A stretch of DNA of 64,000 nucleotides from Caldimonas brevitalea (lineage in GTDB: Bacteria > Pseudomonadota > Gammaproteobacteria > Burkholderiales > Burkholderiaceae_C), in the NCBI RefSeq assembly GCF_001017435.1, contig NZ_CP011371.1, forward strand, positions 3,968,001 through 4,032,000. Direction: 5' to 3'. Below the pieces are notes generated by a model. The model did not search any database, was not told the DNA's origin, and saw only the letters and a program-made list of their open reading frames with translations. The position numbers were made by a program, and so were the translations under genes. Below are positions 1-9,600 of this stretch, one piece after another (position 1 is the stretch's first letter; each line of letters opens with the position of its first letter).

Positions 1-311
1 CCTCGCGCACCTTGGTGGCGTTTCATGCCGAGTTCCGATGCGACGTGCTCCTCAAACGAGGGAGCGACCGCTTGGCTTGCAAGGTACAGGCCAGCTGCGA
101 TCGCGGACACGCCCTGCCCCGCGGCCGGCCTTGCGCCCAGGGCAGGCAGCACGGAGTGGTAAGAACGCGCAGGCGCTGCCGCCAGATCTACAGGTCGGAC
201 GGCTGCCGGAACCTTGGCACACTTTCATTCAGCCTGTGACCACCCGGACAGTCCGGCATCACCCTACCCTGCGCTTGCCCCGAACGTCCCGCAACGTGGC
301 CCCGGCTGGTG
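1..311. other. Left-edge region with no assignable gene; doubtful partial minus-strand frame
   Basis: No gene can be assigned with confidence. On the minus strand a frame is open from about 224 to the left edge, with a GTG at 152-150. It reads plausible protein (for example AAGLYLASQAVAPSFEEHVA), so a gene continuing beyond the window is possible, but no ribosome binding site supports it. A small hairpin (CCGGA-CAG-TCCGG) lies at 244-256, just downstream of the 158-residue gene, without a T-run. Confidence 0.25.
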
Positions 312-788
312 TCATCCAATCAGCTGCCCTTCCACGTACGAGACAAGCACCGCACGCAAGCGCTGCACCGAGCGCTCGCGGCCGAGGATGGCCATCACCG
401 GGACCACAGGCAATGGCGATAGCCCGCGCAGCATCACGATGCGCAACAGCAACTCGACGGCCGTTTCACCCCGCGCACCCACACCTTGCGCCAACGTCTG
501 CAGGGCCGCACGGAGATGTTCCTCGCTCCATGGGGCTGGCTCCGACAACAGTTCCAGTGTCTGTTCCAGCAAAGCCCGGGTGCGGTTGGGGGACAAGCCC
601 ACGATCTCCAGCAGATGCAACTTCATCCATGCACCTTTGTCGACCAACACAGGCAAGACCATGTCCAAGGCCTCTTGCCCCGGGCGAGCCAGCCCATGGG
701 TCAGCCGCAGCATCGCCGCCAGGCCGAGCTGCTCGGTGGCATATCGCATGGTCAGCTCTGCGTGGCGCTGTTCGTCGTTCGCATCCAT
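312..788 (-). CDS. Hypothetical 158-residue helical protein at the end of the NRPS operon
   Basis: I do not recognise the family. The ATG at 788 is preceded by GAAGGA at good spacing. The sequence is rich in Leu, Ala and Glu, looks all-helical, has no obvious signal peptide or transmembrane segment, and contains no catalytic motif I can name. It lies 86 bases downstream of the ABC exporter gene on the same strand, so it is probably the last gene of the NRPS transcription unit. A role in self-protection, regulation or tailoring of the peptide is only an inference from position. Codon use is GC-rich like its neighbours, which supports a real gene. Confidence 0.7.
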   Translation of the reverse strand: MDANDEQRHAELTMRYATEQLGLAAMLRLTHGLARPGQEALDMVLPVLVDKGAWMKLHLLEIVGLSPNRTRALLEQTLELLSEPAPWSEEHLRAALQTLAQGVGARGETAVELLLRIVMLRGLSPLPVVPVMAILGRERSVQRLRAVLVSYVEGQLIG

Positions 789-874
789 TTGAATCCTTCG
801 TGTCGAGCTTCCTGTGTTTCAACAACTCCGAGCAGCCCGGCATGCGGACACACGGAGGTGCCCAGGGCGGTGGG

Positions 875-2635
875 TCAGGCCTCCAGCAGGGCCTCCTCCT
901 TGGACTTCAGAAACTCGCGCTCCACCAGGCGTGCGTAGGCGGGATGGGTGGCGACGAGCTCGTCGTGGCGGCCAGCGCCCGAGATGCGCCCGCCGTCGAG
1001 GAAGTAGATGCAATCGGCCTGCATGATGGTGGCGAGGCGGTGTGCGACGATGATGTTGGTGCGGCCTTGCATCAGCGAGGTGAGCGCCGCCGTCACCTGG
1101 TGCTCGGTTTCGCTGTCGAGGTTGGAGGTCGCCTCGTCCAGGATCAGGATCTCCGGGTCGCGCAGGAACATGCGGGCGATGGCGATACGTTGCCGCTGGC
1201 CCCCCGACAGGTTGTAGCCCTGCTCGATCAGCAGCGTGTCGAAGCCCTCGGGCATCCGTTCGATGAACGACAGCGCACCGGCCTTCTGTGCCGCCGCACG
1301 CACCATCTCGTCGGAGCAATCGCTTCTCATGCCGTAGGTGATGTTGTCACGCACGCTCGCCGGCATGATCGACGCCCCCTGGGCGACATAGCCGATCTTG
1401 CTTCGCCACGCCGCCAGCGGGAAGGAGGCGATCGGCTGCCCGTCATAAAGAATCGCACCGCCGCTCGGCTCGTAGAAGCGTTCGATCAGCGACAGCACGG
1501 TGGTCTTGCCGTTACCACTGGCGCCGACCAGTGCCGTGGTCGTGCCCGGCCTGAACACGAGGTCGATCTCGTGCAGGACCTTCGTCGGTCGCCCCGGGTA
1601 TGCGAAGGACACGTTGCGGAACTGCAGTATCCCGTGGATGCGCCTCGGTACCTTGCCTCGGGTCGGTGCCTCCGAACGTTCCCGCAAGATGTCGATGATG
1701 CGGCCCGAGGCGCCCTTGGCTTTCTGGAGCTCAGCGGCGAAGGTGGTCAACTGGACCAGAGGCGCCGCGACGTTGAAGATGTAGAGAATGAACGCGGTGA
1801 GCGTGCCGATGCTGATGGCGCCGCTGCTGACGCGCGACGTCCCGTAGACCAGGATGACCACGATGGCCGCGGTCATGGCCAGGCTCATCAGCGGCGCGAT
1901 GGCCATGTTGAGCAGCGCCATCCGCAGCCCGAGCCCCTTGATGTGTTCGATCTCCCTGCGGCTGCGATCGCGTTCGTGCGCCTCTGCGGTGAAAGCCTTG
2001 ACCAGGCGGATTTCCGAGAACACATGGGTGAGGATGCCCCCGAGCTTCGCAGTACGGTCCTGGGTCCCGCGGGACAGGCCTTCCATCATTCCCGTCAGCG
2101 GGATCACCACCGCGCCGGCGCCCGCAATACATCCGATCAGCGCCAACGCCAGCCGCACGTCCAGGTACAACAGCACCGCGACGGACCCGGCGAGCAGCAG
2201 CGCCCCGGTGAGCAGATTCACCGTCTGATGGGTGGCCAGGTCCGAGATCGATTCGCAATCGCTCAGCACGCGGCTGACCCGCTCGCCCGTGCTGTCCCGA
2301 TCGAACGACGCCACCGGCAGCCTGAGCAGCTTGCCGACCAGCGCGCCGCGTAACGACGCCACCGCTGTGTGGCCGGCGCGCGCCAGCAGATAGGATGACA
2401 AGGCCGAAGCGACGGCCGAGACCACCAGCACCGCCACCAGCATCGCGATGCTGGTGGGGTCTGGCGCGCCTGCGGCGAGCTGGTTGACGACACGCTGGGT
2501 CAAGATCGGAAAGCCCAGCGTGCCGCCCACGGAGACGAGGGCCATGGCAGCCGCTGCGCCTAGCAGCAGCCCCGACGGCCGGACCATGCGCAACAGCCGC
2601 CACAGCCCGCGATAGGAGGAAACCGTTTCGCTCAC
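875..2635 (-). CDS. ABC exporter (fused membrane and ATPase domains), probable lipopeptide efflux pump
   Basis: This is a half-transporter of 586 residues, the usual length for MsbA/BmrA-type exporters. The N-terminal half has about six hydrophobic segments; the C-terminal half is an ATPase with Walker A GASGNGKTT, signature LSGGQRQRIAIAR, Walker B ILILDEATSNLD and switch His in VAHRL. It would act as a homodimer in the inner membrane. The GTG start at 2635 is chosen because GGAG lies 8 bases upstream and because it overlaps the stop of the preceding mini-ORF by 4 bases (GTGA). The frame stays open much further upstream, but that part overlaps the end of the NRPS gene and is noise. Its place directly after the NRPS suggests export of the peptide or self-resistance; the substrate is inferred, not seen. 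Confidence 0.9.
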   Translation of the reverse strand: MSETVSSYRGLWRLLRMVRPSGLLLGAAAAMALVSVGGTLGFPILTQRVVNQLAAGAPDPTSIAMLVAVLVVSAVASALSSYLLARAGHTAVASLRGALVGKLLRLPVASFDRDSTGERVSRVLSDCESISDLATHQTVNLLTGALLLAGSVAVLLYLDVRLALALIGCIAGAGAVVIPLTGMMEGLSRGTQDRTAKLGGILTHVFSEIRLVKAFTAEAHERDRSRREIEHIKGLGLRMALLNMAIAPLMSLAMTAAIVVILVYGTSRVSSGAISIGTLTAFILYIFNVAAPLVQLTTFAAELQKAKGASGRIIDILRERSEAPTRGKVPRRIHGILQFRNVSFAYPGRPTKVLHEIDLVFRPGTTTALVGASGNGKTTVLSLIERFYEPSGGAILYDGQPIASFPLAAWRSKIGYVAQGASIMPASVRDNITYGMRSDCSDEMVRAAAQKAGALSFIERMPEGFDTLLIEQGYNLSGGQRQRIAIARMFLRDPEILILDEATSNLDSETEHQVTAALTSLMQGRTNIIVAHRLATIMQADCIYFLDGGRISGAGRHDELVATHPAYARLVEREFLKSKEEALLEA

Positions 2636-2751
2636 AAGCACAACTCCATCTTGCCCAACAGAACCTCGGCATGTCGGCTCTGCAAACCCACCTCGGATGC
2701 GATGCCTCCGGCTTCCTTGAACTGGCTCTCGTATAAGGTTCTCATCTTCAT
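2632..2751 (-). CDS. Putative 39-residue small protein coupled to the ABC exporter
   Basis: A short frame (ATG AAG ATG..., two nested starts) opens 3 bases after the NRPS 2 stop codon and ends in TGA sharing 4 bases with the GTG start of the exporter. It reads MKMRTLYESQFKEAGG at the start and ends LLGKMELCL. Tight packing and a GTGA overlap are typical of genuinely translated, coupled genes. It matches no family I know. It could be a small protein of its own, or only a leader that couples translation from the NRPS to the exporter. GAGAG before the second ATG is a weak ribosome binding site. Confidence 0.5.
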   Translation of the reverse strand: MKMRTLYESQFKEAGGIASEVGLQSRHAEVLLGKMELCL

Positions 2752-2754
2752 CTC

Positions 2755-3600
2755 TCAGTCCAACGCAGGCTGCGCCGCAGCGTGAAGCGACCAGATCTCG
2801 GCCAGCGCAGCGGCCAGGCGGTGGGCATGTGGCGGCTTGAGCATCGTCATGTGATTGCTCCCGTGCAGCACCTGCACGGCCAGCTGCGCCGCATGCCGTC
2901 GCCAGCCGCCGACCGGGTCGCGGTCCGAGGCGACCGCCGTCCTGCGTGCAGAAGCAACCGCGTCGGTTGCTTCTGCATTGAGCAACAGCACTCGGCCGCC
3001 ATAGGGTGTGGCGGGCTGGTAGCTCGTGTTCAGGTGGGTTCCGAACACCCGCAGCAGCGCCTGCAGTCGCTGCGGCGGGGTGGCCGCAGGCAGCACACCG
3101 GCACGTGTCAGGCATTGCAGCACGCGTTGCACCTGCTGCGCATCGTCCAGATGCCGCAGATCGTTGGACGTCAACGGCAGGGGCTCACCCCGATCCATCT
3201 CCAGCAACTCGATGAACTGCATCGTCGTGCTCAGCCGGTCCGACGGTGGGACCCTGCGCGGTGCTTCACTGTCGACCAGGACCACCGGGGCCACGGTTTC
3301 CCCTGCCCGTTCGAGCGCGCGCGCGACCTCGAACGCCACCCACCCGCCAAAGGAATGGCCCAACAGGTGATACGGCCCCCGTGGCGCAATCGCCCGAATC
3401 TCGTCGAGATACGCGCTTGCCGCGGCCTCGACCGACGTGTGCGGCACCGATGCACCGTCGTGTCCACGGCACTGCAGCCCCACCACCCACATGCGGGGTC
3501 CGAGCGCCTGGACCAGCGGAAGAAAGCAGGTCACGTTGGCACCCGCCCCGGGAATGCAGAAGATGGGCGCGGTGCCGTGCTGCCCGGACTGCAGCGTGAT
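2755..3600 (-). other. Second (C-terminal) thioesterase domain of NRPS 2
   Basis: Alpha/beta-hydrolase thioesterase with nucleophile motif LLGHSFGGW (GxSxG), oxyanion region FCIPGAGAN and a C-terminal His region (GSNHMTML). Together with the preceding TE it forms a tandem pair like those of several proteobacterial lipopeptide synthetases. Confidence 0.9.
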
Positions 3601-6600
3601 GGCCGCCTTGGCGTGGCAGGCGGTGGACGAGGCCCGGCCACGTTCTGCCTCGGCCAGCCGGCGGGTGATGACGTCCGCCAGCTTCCGAACATGTGGCTCT
3701 TCCATGACGAGTCGCGAGTCGCTGGCGACGGCCAGGGCTTCCAGACGGCTGCCCGCCATCGCCGCCCAAGCCCGCGAGCGCTCGGCATCGGCCTGCGTCT
3801 CGCCGGTGAACAGGCCCACGGCGATGGGCAGCGGCTGCACCCGGTAGGTGGTGTAGGCGGCGCCGAGTGGCGCGAACAACGCCTCTCGCCACGACGATGC
3901 CTCGCCACCACAACACTCTGGGTTCGGCGCGTCGGCGTTTCCGGCTGGCATGTGACCGGGTGCCGGGCTGTCGATCAAGCCGAGGAACTCGACCGTCTCA
4001 TCCTCGCCCAACAGTTGTTGCGCCATTTCGTAGGCGACCAGCCCGCCTGCCGAACAGCCGATGAGCCGATATGGACCGCGAGGCTGCAGATGGCGGACGA
4101 TGCCGAGATAGCGAGCGGCCAGCAGCTCGACCGTGACCGGCACGGGAGCGTCCCTGCCATCGACCCGCAAACCATGGAGGGGCAGGTCGCCGTCGAGATG
4201 ACGCAACAGGGGCTCGTAGCACCCGAGGTCGCCGTTCGCGCCGTGGATCAGGAACAGCGGCCGGCGTGAAGCGCCAGCACGCAGCGGCACCCAATGTCTG
4301 GACAGTGCTGTCCGGTCGGGCGGCGCGGGCATGCCCTGGCGGTCCGGGCTCACCACCTGCGCCGCCAGCTCGGCCAGCGTGGCCGTGGTGAACACCGATT
4401 GCAGGTCGACGCGCCATCCTTGACGACGCATGCGCTCGACCAGGCTCACCGCCAACAGGGAGTGCCCACCGAGATCGAAGAAGTTGTCGTGGCGGCCGAC
4501 CCGCTCGAGGTCGAGCAACTCCTGCCAATGGCCCGCCAGCGTCTCTTCGAGCACGCCTTGAGGCGTTTGATCCGGCTGCGCCTGCAGCGGCTCCGGCGCC
4601 AGGCACCGCAGGGCCTCGCGGTCGAGGCTGCCGTCAGGCCGGCGCGGCAGTTCGTCGAGCACCCTCACGACACCGGGCACCATGTAGTCCCGCAGCCTGG
4701 ACGCGAGATAGGCGCGCAAGTCATGCTCGTCCAGCCGATGCCCCGGTCGGGCGTTTGCGCAAGCGATCAACTGCCCCTCGTTCTGCACGCCGTGGTGGGT
4801 GACCACGGCGGCCGCGGCAACCTGCGGATGGCACAGCAGCTCGGCCTCGATGTCCTCGAGCTGGACCCGCCGGCCTCGAACCACGACGCGGTGCTCGATG
4901 CGTCCCAATCGCTCGAGACTACCGTCCGGACGCCAGCGCGCCAGCTCGCCTGTCGTGTTCGTCCGCGCGGCCACCACGTCGGCGCCGCCGATGCAGACCT
5001 CACCCGGCACACCGATGGGCACCGGCCGCCGCTGCTGGTCCAGGATGTACACCCGCTGTTCCGCCACTGCCGGCATGGCTCCGCTGGACGCCAACCGATC
5101 CTGGCCTGCGCCAAGGGGGAACTCCTGCAGCACCTGCCGACGTTCCTCGGCACTGAGCAGATCCAGCGTGTCGATGTCCCGCTCCGGGTCCTGCGCCATC
5201 TCGCTCAGCACCGCCTTGAACTGGTCCAACCAGCGGGCGACCGTGGAAGGGTCGAACAAGTCGGTCGCATATTCCAGTGCGCCGCGGATCTCGTCGCCTT
5301 GCTCTTCCAGGCTCAAGACCAGCTCGGGGTCCGCGCTGTCGCGCGGCACTTCCTGCGGCAGGATCTGCAGATCGGGCAGTTCCAGTCGCGCCTCGGGCAG
5401 GTTTTGCAACAGCAGCATCACCTGGAACACCGGGTGGTGGCTCATCGAGCGCGGCGGGTTGAGCGCTTCCACCACCTGCTCGAACGGCACGTCCTGACGA
5501 GCGAAAGCCCCGAGCGTCGTGTCCTTCACGCGCCGCAGCACTTCGGCCACGCTCGGCTTGCCGCCCAGATGGGTCCGCAGCGCCAAGGTGTTGACGAAGA
5601 AGCCGATCAGCCCCTCGACCTCGACTCGCGAGCGATTGGCCATCAGCGTCGAGATGACCACGTCGGTTTGCCCGCTCAGTCTCGACAGCTGGATGGCCCA
5701 GGCGGCGTGCAGCACCATGTACAGCGTGGCGCCGCAGCGCTTGGCCAGCCCCTTGATGTGTGCCGTCAAGGTCGCGTCGAGGACGATGGGCAGATGGGCG
5801 CCGGCATAGCTTTGCGTTGGTGGCCGCGGTCGGTCGGTCGGCAGCTCGAGCAACGGCGGAGCGCCGCTCAGGTGCTCGACCCAGTAGGCCAGCTGCTGCC
5901 GCCGCATCGCGTCGGCCGAGGCGCGGCGCTGCCAGACGGCATAGTCGGCATACTGGATCGGCAGCGGCGGGAGCGGGTCCGGCCTGCCTTCTCGGAAGGC
6001 GTCGTACAGAGCTGCAAGCTCTCGCGTCAGCACACTGGCCGACCAGCCGTCGGCGACGATGTGGTGCACCGTCAGCAGCAGCACGTGCTCGTCGTCGGCC
6101 AGCCGCAGCAGCTGGCCTCGCATCATCGGGCTGCGAGCGAAGTCGAAGGGCGCGTGCGCCTCCTCTGCCGTCAGACGCCGCACCGCCTCTTCCCGCTCGT
6201 CGGGTGCGTAGGCGCTCAGATCGATCGCCGGCAAGGCAAACGCAACCTCCTCCAGGACCAGCTGCGTCGGTTGCTCGTTCACGAGCGGGAACACCGTGCG
6301 CAAGGTTTCATGGCGGGCCACGATGGCGCGCAGCGCCGCTTCGAGGGCCGCCCGGTGCAGCCGACCTTTCAAGCGCATCGCGATCGGGATGTGGTAAGCC
6401 CTGCCGGCCCCATCCAGCCGGTCGAGGAACCACAGCCGCTGCTGCGCCCACGACAGCGGCAAGGGCTGGCGGCGCTCGGCCGACTCGATCGGCTGCACAT
6501 CGGCCTGCTCGGCGCGGCCGAGTGCCTGGGCCAGGCCCTGTAGCGTGGGAGCCTCGAACAAGTCCTTCAGGGCTACTTCACGCCCGAGTGCCTGCCGCAC

Positions 6601-9600
6601 GCGGACCAGCAACTGCACCGCCAGCAGCGAGTGCCCCCCCAGGTCGAAGAAGTTGTCGTGCCGTCCGACCCGCTCGACCTGCAGGATGTCCTGCCAGATC
6701 GCTGCCAGCGTCTGCTCGACCTCGCCGTGCGGCGCTTCGTACTGCCGCGCCTGCAGGGCACCGAGGTCCGGTGCCGGCAGCGCCCGCCGGTCGACCTTGC
6801 CGTTGGGCGTCAGCGGCAAGCGCTCCAGCACCACGAAGGCGCTGGGCACCATGTAGTCCGGCAGTGTCGCCTTCACGTGCTCGCGCAGCGCCTCCGCTTG
6901 TGGTGCTGGCGCGCCGGTGTAGTACGCCACCAACCGCTTGTCGCCCGGCACGTCCTCGCGGGCCAGTACCACCACGTCCTGGACCTGCGGGTGTGCGCTC
7001 AACCGGACCTCGATCTCGCCCAGCTCGATGCGGAAGCCCCGGATCTTCACCTGATGGTCGTTGCGCCCCAGGTACTCGATCTGGCCATCGGCCCGCCAGC
7101 GTCCCAGGTCACCGGTGCGGTACATGCGTGCGTTCGGCGCCTCGCTGAACGGGTCGTCGATGAACCGCTCGGCCGTCAGCTCGGGCCGCCTCAGATAACC
7201 CCGCGCCACCCCGGCACCGCCGATGTAGATCTCCCCCACCACGCCGATCGGCACCGGCTGCCGGTGTTCGTCCAGGATGTAGACCTGCGTGTTGGCGATC
7301 GGCCGCCCGATGTGCGGTGCAAACGGCTGTGACCGCTCCATGCGCACTTGGGTGGAGTACGTGGTCGTCTCCGTCGGCCCGTACAGGTTCGTGACGCACC
7401 GCACCTTCGGGTTGGCGGCAAAGATCTTTTCCACCAGCTCCCGCTTGAGCGCCTCGCCCGCCACGTTCACCGCCTGGATCGCCTCGGGCAGGCGGCCGGC
7501 ATCGATCAAGGCGTTCACCGCCGACGGCACCGTGTTCAGCAGGCTCACCGCCTCGCGGCCGGTCAAGTCGAGGGCGTTCTTCACCAGGTGCACGGTGGCC
7601 CCGATCGCCAGCGGCACAAACAGCTCGAAGATCGACAGATCGAAGTTGACCGAGGTCGAGAACACCGTGTGTGCCAGGTCCTCCTCACGGAACGCCGAGC
7701 GCGCCCAGTGGATGAAGTTGCCAGCGTTGCGGTGCTCCAGCATCACCCCCTTGGGCGTGCCGGTCGAGCCCGAGGTGTAGATCACGTAGGCCAGGTGGTC
7801 GGCCATGAGGCCAATCTCAGCCGCCGGCAAGTTCGTCTTCGGCTGCTCAGCCAGTTGGGCATCCACGGCGATCACCTCGGCCGCCTGGTCGGCCAGCCCT
7901 GGCACCAGCGCGGTTTGCGTCAGGATCACGCTCGGCGCCGCATCCTGCAGCATCGCCTGCAGCCGCTCGCCTGGGTAGGCCGGGTCCAGCGGCACATAGG
8001 CGCCGCCCGCCTTGAGGGTGCCCAGCAAGGCCACCACCAGCTCGGCCTGGCGCTCCATGTACACGGCCACCAGGCGGTCGGGGCCCACCCCGCGCTGCCG
8101 CAGGTGATGGGCCAGCTGGTTCGCCTTCTCGTTCAGCTCGGCATAGCTCAGCTGCTGGCCCTCGCACACCAACGCCAGCGCCTGCGGGCTGCGCTGTACT
8201 TGCGCTTCGAACAGCTCATGCACCAGCATCTCCTGCGGGTACGGCTGTGCCGTCGCGTTGAACGTCTGCAGCACCTGCTGCCGCTCCGCCGTCCCCAACA
8301 GGTCCAGTTCGCTGATCGGGCGCTCGAGGTCGTGCACCATCGCACTCAACGCTGTCTTGAAGTACCCTGCCCAGCGTTCGACAGTCGACCGATCGAATAG
8401 CGCCGTGGCGTATTCCACGGTACCCGAGATCTCGTCACCCGCCTCTTGCAGCGAGAGTGTCAAGTCAACTTGGGCGCTCGTGCGCGGCACCTCCTGTGGC
8501 GCCAAGGTCAGCCCGGGCAGCACCAGCTCACCCTGTGGTGTGTTCTGCAGCACCAGCATCGCCTGGAAGATCGGGCTGTGGCTGCGGCTGCGCGGCGGCT
8601 TCACCGCCTCCACCACCTGCTCGAACGGCACGTCCTGGTGGGCGTAGGCCTGCAGCGTCATGTCCTTGACCCGCTGCAGCAGCTCGCCCACGCTGGGCTG
8701 GCCGCTCAGGTCGGCCCGCAGCGCCAGGGTGTTCACGAAGAACCCGATCAGCCCTTCGACCTCGGTGCGCTGGCGGTTCGCCACTGGCGCGCCGATCACC
8801 ACGTCTTGCTGCCCGCTCAGCTTGGACAGCACTGTCGCCCAGCCGGCATACAGCACCATGTACAGCGTCGCGTCGCAGCGCTTGGCCAGCGCCTTGAGTT
8901 GGGCGGTCAGCGGGGCACCCAAGGTCAGCTCCACACTCGCGCCGGCATGGCTTTGCACGGCCGGTCGCGGACGGTCGAGGGGCAGTTCCAGCAGCGCTGG
9001 GGCATCGCTCAGCTGCCGCTGCCAGTACCCGAGCTGCGCTTGCAGCGTCTCGCCCTGCAGCCAGCGCCGCTGCCACACCGCATAGTCGGCGTACTGAATC
9101 GGCAATGGCGCCAGCGGATCGGGCCGGCCTTCCCGGTAGGCCGCATACAGCGCGGCCAGCTCCCGCACCAGCACCCCCATCGACCAGCCGTCCGAGACAA
9201 TGTGGTGCATCGTCACCAGCAACACATGTTCGTCCTGCTTCGTTCGGATCAGCCGACCCCGGATCAGCGGGCCACGGCTCAAGTCGAACGGCGCTTGCGC
9301 CTCTTCGGCCGCCAGGCACCTCAGGTCCTCCTCGTCCGCACCCGCCAGCTCGACCACCTGCAGCGCGAACCCGGCCGGCTCGACGATCACCTGCACCGCC
9401 TCGCCGTCCACCGTGGCGAACACGGTGCGCAAGGCCTCATGCCGTGCCACCACCGTGTCCAGCGCCGCCTGCAGTGCCGTTCGGCTCAGCTCACCGTGCA
9501 GGCGTAGTGCGGCCGGCATGTGATACGCCGCGCCCGCACCTTCCAGCCGGTCGAGGAACCACAGCCGCTGCTGCGCCCACGACAGCGGCAGCGCCGCGTT

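Noticed and set aside
38..2353. 771-residue plus-strand frame at the left edge
   Set aside because: Low-complexity Pro/Ala/Arg-rich translation opposite the ABC exporter gene; no domain and no start signal.
2636..3115. N-terminal extension of the ABC exporter frame to 3115
   Set aside because: It runs through the end of the NRPS thioesterase in another frame; the GTG at 2635 has a ribosome binding site and couples to the mini-ORF.
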